A program made the translations under genes and the position numbers. DNA of 64,000 nt from Antitrichia curtipendula (Eukaryota > Streptophyta > Bryopsida > Hypnales > Leucodontaceae). The stretch is taken from positions 25,544,001 through 25,608,000 of the forward strand of contig OX579637.1 in the NCBI GenBank assembly GCA_951230915.1, given 5' to 3'. The notes below the pieces were generated by a model. The model did no database searches and was not told the origin of the DNA. It saw nothing but the letters and a program-made list of their open reading frames with translations. Below, one piece after another: positions 49,834-62,828 of the stretch; position 1 is the stretch's first letter, and each line of letters opens with the position of its first letter.

Positions 49834-52681
49834 AATGCTACGCACAACTTAAATATTTTTCTGCACTCTAATACTTGAGGGTGGTTACAACTTTTACAAC
49901 TTTCTACAAGTCACTTTCAAAGTGGAATTCTATGGCATTAGATGTGGAGGCCACAAAACTACAGGTTCAGTTTAATTCCGATTCTTTTATTATTCACGTG
50001 AGGGTGGATTCAATGCTACGCACAAAATAAATATTTTTGTGCATTCTAATACTTGAGGGTGTTTATAACTCTTACAACTTTCTACAAGTCACTTTCAAAG
50101 TGGAATTCTATGACATTAGATGTGGAGGCCACGAAACTACAGGTTCAGTTTAATTCCGATTTTTTCAGTATTCACGTGAGGGTGGATTCAATGCTACGCA
50201 CAAAACAAATATTTTTCTGCATTCTAATACTTGAGGGTGTTTACAACATTTACATCTTTCTGCAAGTCATTTTCAAAGTGGAATTCTATGACATTAGATG
50301 TGGAGGCCACGAAACTACAGGTTCAGTTTAATTCCGATTCTTTTATTATTCACGTGAGGGTGGATTCAATGCTACGCACAAAATAAATATTTTTGTGCAT
50401 TCTAATACTTGAGGGTGTTTATAACTCTTACAACTTTCTACAAGTCACTTTCAAAGTGGAATTCTATGACATTAGATGTGGAGGCCACGAAACTACAGGT
50501 TCAGTTTAATTCCGATTCTTTTATTATTCACGTGAGGGTGGACTCAATGCTACGCACAACTTAAATATTTTTGTGCATTCTAAAACTTGAGGGTGTTTAC
50601 AACTCTTACAACTTTCTGCAAGTCACTTTCAAAGTGGAATTCTATGACATTAGATGTGGAGGCCACGAAACTACAGGTTCAGTTTAATTCCGATTCTTTT
50701 ATTATTCACGTGAGGGTGGACTCAATGCTACGCACAACTTAAATATTTTTGTGCATTCTAAAACTTGAGGGTGTTTACAACTCTTACAACTTTCTTCTAG
50801 TCACTTTCAAAGTGGAATTCTATGACATTAGATGTTGAGGCCACGAAACTACAGGTTCAGTTTAATTCCGATTCTTTTATTATTCACGTGAAGGTGGATT
50901 CAATGCTACGCACAAAATAAATATTTTTGTGCATTCTAATATTTGAGGGTGTTTTCAACTCTTACAACTTTCATCAAGTCATTTCCAAGGTGGAATTCTA
51001 TGATAATAGATGTGGAGGCCACGAAACTACAGGTTCAGTTTAATTCCGATTCTTTTATTATTCACATGAGGGTGGATTCAATGCTACGCACACCTTAAAT
51101 ATTTTTGTGCATTCTAATACTTGAGGGTGTTTACAACATTTACAACTTTGTACAAGTCACTTTCAAAGTGGAACTCTATGATAATAGATGTGGAGGCCAC
51201 GAAACTACAGGTTCAGTTTCATTCCGATTCTTTTATTATTCACGTGAGGGTGGATTCAATGCTACGCACAAAATAAATATTTTTGTGCATTCTAATACTT
51301 GAGGGTGTTTACAACATTTACATCTTTCTGCAAGTCATTTTCAAAGTGGAATTCTATGACATTAGATGTGGAGGCCACGAAACTACAGGTTCAGTTTAAT
51401 TCCGATTCTTTTATTATTCACGTGAGGGTGGATTCAATGCTACGCACAAAATAAATATTTTTGTGCATTCTAATACTTGAGGGTGTTTACAACATTTACA
51501 ACTTTCTGCAAGTCACTTTCAAAGTGGAATTCTATGACATTAGATGTGGAGGCCACGAAACTACAGGTTCAGTTTAATTCCGATTCTTTTATTATTCACG
51601 TGAGGGTGGATTCAATGCTACGCACAAAATAAATATTTTTCTGCATTCTAATACTTGAGGGTGGTTACAACTTTTACAACTTTCTACAAGTCACTTTCAA
51701 AGTCGAATTCTATGGCATTAGATGTGGAGGCCACGAAACTACAGGTTCAATTTAATTTCGATTCTTTTATTATTCACGTGAGGGTGGATTCAATGCTACG
51801 CACAAAATAAATATTTTTGTGCATTCTAATACTTGAGGGTGTTTATAACTCTTACAACTTTCTACAAGTCACTTTCAAAGTGGAATTCTATGACATTAGA
51901 TGTGGAGGCCACGAAACTACAGGTTCAGTTTAATTCCGATTCTTTCAGTATTCACGTGAAGGTGGATTAAATGCTACACACAAATTAAGTATTCTCAAGC
52001 ATATTTATACTTGAGGGTGTTTTTAGCTTTTGCAACTTTCTACAAGTCACTTTCAAAGTGGAATTCTATGACATTAGATGTGGAGGCCACGAAACTACAG
52101 GTTCAATTTAATTCCGATTCTTTTATTATTCACGTGAGGGTGGATTCAATGCTACGCACAACTTAAATATTTTTGTGCATTCTAAAACTTGAGGGTGTTT
52201 ACAACTCTTACAACTTTCTGCAAGTCACTTTCAAAGTGGAATTCTATGACATTAGATGTGGAGGCCACGAAACTACAGGTTCAGTTTAATTCCGATTCTT
52301 TTATTATTCACATGAGGGTGGATTCAATGCTACGCACAAAATAAATATTTTTGTGCATTCTAATACTTGAGGGTGTTTACAACATTTACAACTTTGTACA
52401 AGTCACTTTCAAAGTGGAACTCTATGATAATAGATGTGGAGGTCACGAAACTACAGGTTCAGTTTAATTCCGATTCTTTTATTATTCACGTGAGGGTGGA
52501 TTCAATGCTACGCACAAAATAAATATTTTTGTGCATTCTAATACTTGAGGGTGTTTACAACATTTACAACTTTCTGCAAGTCACTTTCAAAGTGGAATTC
52601 TATGACATTAGATGTGGAGGCCACGAAACTACAGGTTCAGTTTAATTCCGATTCTTTTATTATTCACGTGAGGGTGGATTC
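49834..52681 (+). repeat. Rearranged 8-monomer modules
   Basis: Sixteen monomers reuse the same types in altered order: TATTTGAGG (50902), CACACC with TTTGTACAAG (51080), two CTGCAAG monomers with TTTACATC or TTTACAAC, GGTTACAAC (51614), TTTATAACTC (51792), type-2 (51970). The fortuitous 92-codon frame at 50053-50331 arises from a TTTTTTCAGT monomer and ACAAAACAAAT near 50202. Confidence 0.8.
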
Positions 52682-53393
52682 AATGCTACGCACAAAATAA
52701 ATATTTTTTTGCATTCTAATACTTGAGGGTGTTTACAACTCTTACAACTTTCTGCATGTCACTTACAAAGTGGAATTCTATGACATTAGATGTGGAGGCC
52801 ACGAAACTACAGGTTCAGTTTAATTCCGATTCTTTTATTATTCACGTGAGGGTGGATTCAATGCTACGCACAAAATAAATATTTTTTTGCATTCTAATAC
52901 TTGAGGGTGTATACAACTCTTACAACTTTCTGCATGTCACTTACAAAGTGGAATTCTATGACATTAGATGTGGAGGCCACGAAACTACAGGTTCAGTTTA
53001 ATTCCGATTCTTTTATTATTCACGTGAGGGTGGATTCAATGCTACGCACAAAATAAATATTTTTTTGCATTCTAATACTTGAGGGTGTTTACAACTCTTA
53101 CAACTTTCTGCATGTCACTTACAAAGTGGAATTCTATGACATTAGATGTGGAGGCCACGAAACTACAGGTTCAGTTTAATTCCGATTCTTTTATTATTCA
53201 CGTGAGGGTGGATTCAATGCTACGCACAAAATAAATATTTTTGTGCATTCTAATACTTGAGGGTGTATACAACTCTTACAACTTTCTGCATGTCACTTTC
53301 AAAGTAGAATTCTATGACATTAGATGTGGAGGCCACGAAACTACAGGTTCAGTTTAATTCCGATTCTTTCATTATTCACGTGACGGTGGATTG
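52682..53393 (+). repeat. Locally homogenised dimer (TGTTTAC / TGTATAC)
   Basis: Four successive monomers carry TTTCTGCATGTC. They alternate GAGGGTGTTTAC (52682, 53038) with GAGGGTGTATAC (52860, 53216), a 356-bp dimer repeated twice. Three have CACTTACAAAGTG, breaking the dyad, and TTTTTTTGC. The same pair occurs at 59278-59633, and a lone member at 60346. Confidence 0.85.
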
Positions 53394-54283
53394 AATGCTA
53401 TACACAAATTAAATATTCTCAAGCATATTTATACTTGAGGGTGTTTTTAGCTTTTGAAACTTTCTTCAAGTCATTTTCAAAGTGGAATTCTATGACATTA
53501 GATGTGGAGGCCACGAAACTACAGGTTCAGTTTAATTCCGATTCTTTCAGTATTCACGTGAGGGTGGATTCAATGCTACGCACAAAATAAATATTTTTGT
53601 GCATTCTAATACTTGAGGGTGTTTACAACTTTTACAACTTTCTACAAGTCACATTCAAAGTGGAACTCTATGACATTAGATGTGGAGGCCACGAAACTAC
53701 AGGTTCAGTTTAATTCCGATTCTTTTATTATTCACGTGAGGGTGGATTCAATGCTACGCACAACTTAAATATTTTTGTGCATTCTAAAACTTGAGGGTGT
53801 TTACAACTCTTACAACTTTCTGCAAGTCATTTTCAAAGTGGAATTCTATGACATTAGATGTGGAGGCCACGAAACTACAGGTTCAGTTTAATTCCGATTC
53901 TTTTATTATTCACGTGAGGGTGGATACAATGCTACGCACAAAATAAATATTTTTCTGCATTCTAATACTTGAGGGTGTTTACAACTTTTACAACTTTCTA
54001 CAAGTCACTTTCAAAGTGGAATTCTATGACCTTAGACGTGGAGGCCACGAAACTACAGGTTCAGTTTAATTCCGATTCTTTTATTATTCACGTGAAGGTG
54101 GATTCAATGCTACGCACAACTTAAATATTTTTGTGCATTCTAATATTTGAGGGTGTTCTCAACTCTTACAACTTTCTTCAAGTCATTTCCAAAGTGGAAT
54201 TCTATGATAATAGATGTGGAGGCCACGAAACTACAGGTTCAGTTTAATTCTGATTCTTTTATTATTCACATGAGGGTGGATTC
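53394..54283 (+). repeat. 5-monomer block, copy 1 (second copy at 61405)
   Basis: Order: type-2 with CTATACAC and AGCTTTTGAAAC; AAAATAAAT with CACATTC/GGAACTC; CTAAAACTT; AAAATAAAT with CCTTAGACGTGG; TATTTGAGGGTGTTCTC with TATGATAATAG. The same five occur 8011 bp (45 monomers plus one inserted base) later. Confidence 0.88.
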
Positions 54284-57200
54284 AATGCTACGCACACCTT
54301 AAATATTTTTGTGCATTCTAATACTTGAGGGTGTTTACAACTCTTACAACTTTCTTCTAGTCACTTTCAAAGTGGAATTCTATGACATTAGATGTGGAGG
54401 CCACGAAACTACAGGTTCAGTTTAATTCCGATTCTTTTATTATTCACATGAGGGTGGATTCAATGCTACGCACACCTTAAATATTTTTGTGCATTCTAAT
54501 ACTTGAGGGTGTTTACAACATTTACAACTTTGTACAAGTCACTTTCAAAGTGGAACTCTATGATAATAGATGTGGAGGCCACGAAACTACAGGTTCAGTT
54601 TAATTCCGATTCTTTTATTATTCACGTGAGGGTGGATTCAATGCTACGCACAAAATAAATATTTTTGTGCATTCTAATACTTGAGGGTGTTTACAACTTT
54701 TACAACTTTCTACAAGTCACATTCAAAGTGGAACTCTATGACATTAGATGTGGAGGCCACGAAACTACAGGTTCAGTTTAATTCCGATTCTTTTATTATT
54801 CACGTGAAGGTGGATTCAATGCTACGCACAACTTAAATATTTTTGTGCATTCTAATATTTGAGGGTGTTCTCAACTCTTACAACTTTCTTCAAGTCATTT
54901 CCAAAGTGGAATTCTATGACCTTAGACGTGGAGGCCACGAAACTACAGGTTCAGTTTAATTCCGATTCTTTTATTATTCACGTGAAGGTGGATTCAATGC
55001 TACGCACAACTTAAATATTTTTGTGCATTCTAATATTTGAGGGTGTTCTCAACTCTTACAACTTTCTTCAAGTCATTTCCAAAGTGGAATTCTATGATAA
55101 TAGATGTGGAGGCCACGAAACTACAGGTTCAGTTTAATTCCGATTCTTTTATTATTCACATGAGGGTGGATTCAATGCTATGCACACCTTAAATATTTTT
55201 GTGCATTCTAATACTTGAGGGTGTTTACAACATTTACAACTTTGTACAAGTCACTTTCAAAGTGGAACTCTATGATAATAGATGTGGAGGCCACGAAACT
55301 ACAGGTTCAGTTTAATTCCGATTCTTTTATTTATTCACGTGAGGGTGGACTCAATGCTACGCACAACTTAAATATTTTTGTGCATTCTAATACTTGAGGG
55401 TGTTTACAACTCTTACAACTTTCGTCAAGTCACTTTCAAAGTGGAATTCTATGACATTAGATGTGGAGGCCACGAAACTACAGGTTCAGTTTAATTCCGA
55501 TTCTTTTATTATTCACATGAGGGTGGATTCAATGCTACGCACACCTTAAATATTTTTGTGCATTCTAATACTTGAGGGTGTTTACAACTCTTACAACTTT
55601 CTTCTAGTCACTTTCAAAGTGGAATTCTATGACATTAGATGTGGAGGCCACGAAACTACAGGTTCAGTTTAATTCCGATTCTTTTATTATTCACATGAGG
55701 GTGGATTCAATGCTACGCACACCTTAAATATTTTTGTGCATTCTAATACTTGAGGGTGTTTACAACATTTACAACTTTGTACAAGTCACTTTCAAAGTGG
55801 AACTCTATGATAATAGATGTGGAGGCCACGAAACTACAGGTTCAGTTTAATTCTGATTCTTTTATTATTCACATGAGGGTGGATTCAATGCTACGCACAC
55901 CTTAAATATTTTTGTGCATTCTAACATTTGAGGGTGTTCTCAACTCTTACAACTTTCTTCAATTCATTTCCAAAGTGGAATTCTATGATAATAGATGTGG
56001 AGGCCACGAAACTACAGGTTCAGTTTAATTCTGATTCTTTTATTATTCACATGAGGGTGGATACAATGCTACGCACACCTTAAATATTTTTGTGCATTCT
56101 AATACTTGAGGGTGTTTACAACTCTTACAACTTTCTTCTAGTCACTTTCAAAGTGGAATTCTATGACATTAGATGTGGAGGCCACGAAACTACAGGTTCA
56201 GTTTAATTCCGATTCTTTTATTATTCACATGAGGGTGGATTCAATGCTACGCACACCTTAAATATTTTTGTGCATTCTAATACTTGAGGGTGGTTACAAC
56301 ATTTACAACTTTGTACAAGTCACTTTCAAAGTGGAACTCTATGATAATAGATGTGGAGGCCACGAAACTACAGGTTCAGTTTAATTCCGATTCTTTTATT
56401 ATTCACGTGAGGGTGGATTCAATGCTACGCACAAAATAAATATTTTTGTGCATTCTAATACTTGAGGGTGTTTACAACTTTTACAACTTTCTACAAGTCA
56501 CATTCAAAGTGGAACTCTATGACATTAGATGTGGAGGCCACGAAACTACAGGTTCAGTTTAATTCCGATTCTTTTATTATTCACGTGAGGGTGGATTCAA
56601 TGCTACGCACAACTTAAATATTTTTGTGCATTCTAAAACTTGAGGGTGTTTACAACTCTTACAACTTTGTGCAAGTCACTTTCAAAGTGGAATTCTATGA
56701 CATTAGATGTGGAGGCCACGAAACTACAGGATCAGTTTAATTCTGATTCTTTTATTATTCACGTGAGGGTGGATTCAATGCTACGCACAAAATAAATATT
56801 TTTCTGCATTCTAATACTTGAGGGTGTTTACAACTTTTACAACTTTCTACAAGTCACTTTCAAAGTGGAATTCTATGACCTTAGACGTGGAGGCCACGAA
56901 ACTACAGGTTCAGTTTAATTCCGATTCTTTTATTATTCACGTGAAGGTGGATTCAATGCTACGCACAACTTAAATATTTTTGTGCATTCTAATATTTGAG
57001 GGTGTTCTCAACTCTTACAACTTTCTTCAAGTCATTTCCAAAGTGGAATTCTCTGACATTAGATGTGGAGGCCACGAAACTACAGGTTCAGTTTAATTCT
57101 GATTCTTTTATTATTCACATGAGGGTGGATTCAATGCTACGCACACCTTAAATATTTTTGTGCATTCTAATATTTGAGGGTGTTCTCAACTCTTACAACT

Positions 57201-58556
57201 TTCTTCAAGTCATTTCCAAAGTGGAATTCTATGATAATAGATGTGGAGGCCACGAAACTACAGGTTCAGTTTAATTCTGATTCTTTTACTATTCACATGA
57301 GGGTGGATTCAATGCTACGCACACCTTAAATATTTTTGTGCATTCTAATACTTGAGGGTGTTTACAACTCTTACAACTTTCTTCTAGTCACTTTCAAAGT
57401 GGAATTCTATGACATTAGATGTGGAGGCCACGAAACTACAGGTTCAGTTTAATTCCGATTCTTTTATTATTCACGTGAGGGTGGATTCAATGCTACGCAC
57501 ACCTTAAATATTTTTGTGCATTCTAATACTTGAGGGTGTTTACAACATTTACAACTTTGTACAAGTCACTTTCAAAGTGGAACTCTATGATAATAGATGT
57601 GGAGGCCACGAAACTACAGGTTCAGTTTAATTCCGATTCTTTTATTATTCACGTGAGGGTGGACTCAATGCTACGCACAACTTAAATATTTTTGTGCATT
57701 CTAATATTTGAGGGTGTTTACAACTCTTACAACTTTCTGCAAGTCACTTTCAAAGTGGAATTCTATGACATTAGATGTGGAGGCCACGAAACTACAGGTT
57801 CAGTTTAATTCCGATTCTTTTATTATTCACGTGAGGGTGGATTCAATGCTACGCACAAAATAAATATTTTTCTGCATTCTAATACTTGAGGGTGTTTACA
57901 ACTTTTACAACTTTCTACAAGTCACATTCAAAGTGGAATTCTATGACCTTAGACGTGGAGGCCACGAAACTACAGGTTCAGTTTAATTCTGATTCTTTTA
58001 TTATTCACGTGAAGGTGGATTCAATGCTACGCACAACTTAAATATTTTTGTGCATTCTAATATTTGAGGGTGTTCTCAACTCTTACAACTTTCTTCAAGT
58101 CATTTCCAAAGTGGAATTCTATGATAATAGATGTGGAGTCCACGAAACTACAGGTTCAGTATAATTCCGATTCTTTCATTATTCACGTGAGGGTGGACTC
58201 AATGCTACGCACACCTTAAATATTTTTGTGCATTCTAATACTTGAGGGTGTTTACAACTCTAACAACTTTCTTCTAGTCACTTTCAAAGTGGAATTCTAT
58301 GACAATAGATGTGGAGGCCACGAAACTACAGGTTCAGTTTAATTCCGATTCTTTTATTATTCACATGAGGGTGGATTCAATGCTACGCACACCTTAAATA
58401 TTTTTGTGCATTCTAATACTTGAGGGTGTTTACAACATTTACAACTTTGTACAAGTCACTTTCAAAGTGGAACTCTATGATAATAGATGTGGAGGCCACG
58501 AAACTACAGGTTCAGTTTCATTCCGATTCTTTTATTATTCACGTGAGGGTGGATTC
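54284..58556 (+). repeat. CACACC/CACATG dimer-rich subarray
   Basis: A 356-bp pair, each starting CTACGCACACC, has TTTCTTCTAGTC in the first monomer and CATTTAC/TTTGTACAAG/GGAACTC in the second. It occurs at 54284, 55531, 56065, 57311 and 58201, separated by TTCTCAACTC and CCTTAGACGTGG monomers. The base before the pair is usually in CACATGAGG rather than CACGTGAGG, and TTCTGATTC often replaces TTCCGATTC. One T is inserted near 55330 (TTTTATTTATTCAC). Confidence 0.85.
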
Positions 58557-61404
58557 AATGCTACGCACAAAATAAATATTTTTGTGCATTCTAATACTTG
58601 AGGGTGTTTACAACATTTACAACTTTCTACAAGTCTCTTTCAAAGTGGAATTCTATGACATTAGATGTGGAGGCCACGAAACTACAGGTTCAGTTTCATT
58701 CCGATTCTTTTATTATTCACGTGAGGGTGGATTCAATGCTACGCACAAAATAAATATTTTTGTGCATTCTAATACTTGAGGGTGTTTACAACTTTTACAA
58801 CTTTCTTCAAGTCACTTTCAAAGTGGAATTCTCTGACACTAGATGTGGAGGCCACGAAACTACAGGTTCAGTTTAATTCCGATTCTTTTATTATTCACGT
58901 GAGGGTGGATTCAATGCTACGCACAACTTAAATATTTTTGTGCATTCTAATACTTGAGGGTGGTTACAACTTTTACAACTTTCTACAAGTCACTTTCAAA
59001 GTGGAATTCGATGACATTAGATGTGGAGGCCACGAAACTACAGGTTCAGTTTAATTCCGATTCTTTTATTATTCACGTGAGGGTGGATTCAATGCTACGC
59101 ACAAAATAAATATTTTTGTGCATTCTAATACTTGAGGGTGTTTACAACATTTACAACTTTCTGCAAGTCACTTTCAAAGTGGAATTCTATGACATTAGAT
59201 GTGGAGGCCACGAAACTACAGGTTCAGTTTAATTCCGATTCTTTTATTATTCACGTGAGGGTGGATTCAATGCTACGCACAACTTAAATATTTTTGTGCA
59301 TTCTAATACTTGAGGGTGTTTACAACTCTTACAACTTTCTGCATGTCACTTACAAAGTGGAATTCTATGACATTAGATGTGGAGGCCACGAAACTACAGG
59401 TTCAGTTTAATTCCGATTCTTTCATTATTCACGTGAGGGTGGATTCAATGCTACGCACAAAATAAATATTTTTTTGCATTCTAATACTTGAGGGTGTATA
59501 CAACTCTTACAACTTTCTGCATGTCACTTACAAAGTGGAATTCTATGACATTAGATGTGGAGGCCACGAAACTACAGGTTCAGTTTAATTCCGATTCTTT
59601 TATTATTCACGTGAGGGTGGATTCAATGCTACGCACAAAATAAATATTTTTCTGCATTCTAATACTTGAGGGTGGTTACAACTTTTACAACTTTCTACAA
59701 GTCACTTTCAAAGTGGAATTCTATGACATTAGATGTGGAGGCCACGAAACTACAGGTTCAGTTTAATTCTGATTCTTTTATTATTCACGTGAGGGTGGAT
59801 TCAATGCTACGCACAACTTAAATATTTTTTGGCATTCTAATACTTGAGGGTGTTTACAACTCTTACAACTTTCTTCAAGTCACTTTCAAAGTAGAATTCT
59901 ATGACATTAGATGTGGAGGCCACGAAACTACAGGTTTAGTTTAATTCCGATTCTTTTATTATTCACGTGAGGGTGGATTCAATGCTACGCACAAAATAAA
60001 TATTTTTTTGCATTCTAATACTTGAGGGTGTTTATAACTCTTACAACTTTCTACAAGTCACTTTCAAAGTGGAATTCTATGACATTAGATGTGGAGGCCA
60101 CGAAACTACAGGTTCAGTTTAATTCTGATTCTTTTATTATTCACGTGAGGGTGGATTCAATGCTACGCACAACTTAAATATTTTTTGGCATTCTAATACT
60201 TGAGGGTGTTTACAACTCTTACAACTTTCTTCAAGTCACTTTCAAAGTAGAATTCTATGACATTAGATGTGGAGGCCACGAAACTACAGGTTCAGTTTAA
60301 TTCCGATTCTTTTATTATTCACGTGAGGGTGGATTCAATGCTACGCACAAAATAAATATTTTTTTGCATTCTAATACTTCAGGGTGTATACAACTCTTAC
60401 AACTTTCTGCATGTCACTTACAAAGTGGAATTCTATGACATTAGATGTGGAGGCCACGAAACTACAGGTTCAGTTTAATTCCGATTCTTTTATTATTCAC
60501 GTGAGGGTGGATTCAATGCTACGCACAATATAAATATTTTTCTGCATTCTAATACTTGAGGGTGGTTACAACTTTTACAACTTTCTACAAGTCACTTTCA
60601 AAGTGGAATTCTATGGCATTAGATGTGGAGGCCACGAAACTACAGGTTCAGTTTAATTCCGATTCTTTTATTATTCACGTGAGGGTGGATTCAATGCTAC
60701 GCACAACTTAAATATTTTTGTGCATTCTAATACTTGAGGGTGTTTACAACTTTTACAACTTTCTACAAGTCACATTCAAAGTGGAACTCTATGACATTAG
60801 ATGTGGAGGCCACGAAACTACAGGTTCAGTTTAATTCCGATTCTTTTATTATTCACGTGAGGGTGGATTCAATGCTACGCACAAAATAAATATTTTTCTG
60901 CATTCTAATACTTGAGGGTGGTTACAACTTTTACAACTTTCTACAAGTCACTTTCAAAGTGGAATTCTATGGCATTAGATGTGGAGGCCACGAAACTACA
61001 GGTTCAGTTTCATTCCGATTCTTTTATTATTCACGTGAGGGTGGATTCAATGCTACGCACAAAATAAATATTTTTCTGCATTCTAATACTTGAGGGTGTT
61101 TTTAGCTTTTGAAACTTTCTTCAAGTCATTTCCAAAGTGGAATTCTATGACATTAGATGTGGAGGCCACGAAACTACAGGTTCAGTTTAATTCTGATTCT
61201 TTTATTATTCACGTGAGGGTGGATTCAATGCTACGCACAACTTAAATATTTTTTGGCATTCTAATACTTGAGGGTGTTTACAACTCTTACAACTTTCTTC
61301 AAGTCACTTTCAAAGTAGAATTCTATGACATTAGATGTGGAGGCCACGAAACTACAGGTTCAGTTTAATTCCGATTCTTTCATTATTCACGTGACGGTGG
61401 ATTG
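58557..61404 (+). repeat. Mixed standard monomers
   Basis: Sixteen monomers, mainly AAAATAAAT starts, with the TGTTTAC/TGTATAC pair at 59278-59633. A pair of a TTCTGATTC monomer followed by one with TTTTTTGGC and AAAGTAGAATTC recurs near 59634-59989, 59990-60345 and 61049-61404. The monomer at 61049 is a hybrid with a type-2 right part. No unrelated sequence. Confidence 0.78.
61049..61226 (+). repeat. Hybrid monomer: standard left, type-2 right
   Basis: A standard AAAATAAATATTTTTCTGC start and CTAATACTTG are followed by the type-2 GTTTTTAGCTTTTGAAAC. This is the reciprocal of the hybrids at 12636, 26163 and 63363. Confidence 0.85.
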
Positions 61405-62294
61405 AATGCTATACACAAATTAAATATTCTCAAGCATATTTATACTTGAGGGTGTTTTTAGCTTTTGAAACTTTCTTCAAGTCATTTTCAAAGTGGAATT
61501 CTATGACATTAGATGTGGAGGCCACGAAACTACAGGTTCAGTTTAATTCCGATTCTTTCAGTATTCACGTGAGGGTGGATTCAATGCTACGCACAAAATA
61601 AATATTTTTGTGCATTCTAATACTTGAGGGTGTTTACAACTTTTACAACTTTCTACAAGTCACATTCAAAGTGGAACTCTATGACATTAGATGTGGAGGC
61701 CACGAAACTACAGGTTCAGTTTAATTCCGATTCTTTTATTATTCACGTGAGGGTGGATTCAATGCTACGCACAACTTAAATATTTTTGTGCATTCTAAAA
61801 CTTGAGGGTGTTTACAACTCTTACAACTTTGTGCAAGTCACTTTCAAAGTGGAATTCTATGACATTAGATGTGGAGGCCACGAAACTACAGGTTCGGTTT
61901 AATTCCGATTCTTTTATTATTCACGTGAGGGTGGATTCAATGCTACGCACAAAATAAATATTTTTGTGCATTCTAATACTTGAGGGTGTTTACAACTTTT
62001 ACAACTTTCTACAAGTCACTTTCAAAGTGGAATTCTATGACCTTAGACGTGGAGGCCACGAAACTACAGGTTCAGTTTCATTCCGATTCTTTTATTATTC
62101 ACGTGCAGGTGGATTCAATGCTACGCACACCTTAAATATTTTTGTACATTCTAATATTTGAGGGTGTTCTCAACTCTTACAACTTTCTTCAAGTCATTTC
62201 CAAAGTGGAATTCTATGATAATAGATGTGGAGGCCACGAAACTACAGGCTCAGTTTAATTCCGATTCTTTTATTATTCACATGAGGGTGGATTC
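61405..62294 (+). repeat. 5-monomer block, copy 2 (copy of 53394-54283)
   Basis: Same five monomers in the same order, including CCTTAGACGTGG (62040) and TTCTCAACTC. Differences: CACGTGCAGG near 62102, GTACATTC near 62145 and a CACACC start in the fifth monomer. Confidence 0.88.
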
Positions 62295-62828
62295 AATGCT
62301 ACGCACACCTTAAATATTTTTGTGCATTCTAATACTTGAGGGTGTTTACAGCATTTACAACTTTGTACAAGGCACTTTCAAAGTGGAACTCTATGATAAT
62401 AGATGTGGAGGCCACGAAACTACAGGTTCAGTTTCATTCCGATTCTTTTATTATTCACGTGAGGGTGGATTCAATGCTTCGCACAAAATAAATATTTTTC
62501 TGCATTCTAATACTTGAGGGTGTTTACAACTCTTACAACTTTCTACAAGTCACTTTCAAAGTAGAATTCTATGACATTAGATGTGGAGGCCACGAAACTA
62601 CAGGTTCAGTTTAATTCCGATTCTTTTATTATTCACGTGAGGGTGGATTTAATGCTACGCACAACTTAAATATTTTTTGGCATTCTAATACTTGAGGGTG
62701 TTTACAACTCTTACAACTTTCTTCAAGTCACTTTCAAAGTAGAATTCTATGACATTAGATGTGGAGGCCACGAAACTACAGGTTCAGTTTCATTCCGATT
62801 CTTTCATTATTCACGTGAGGGTGGATTG
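62295..62828 (+). repeat. 3 standard monomers
   Basis: A CACACC/TTTGTACAAG monomer (AACATTTAC changed to AGCATTTAC, AAGTCAC to AAGGCAC) followed by two with AAAGTAGAATTC. The last ends CTTTCATTATTCAC with GGATTGAATG, leading into the type-2 cluster. Confidence 0.75.
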
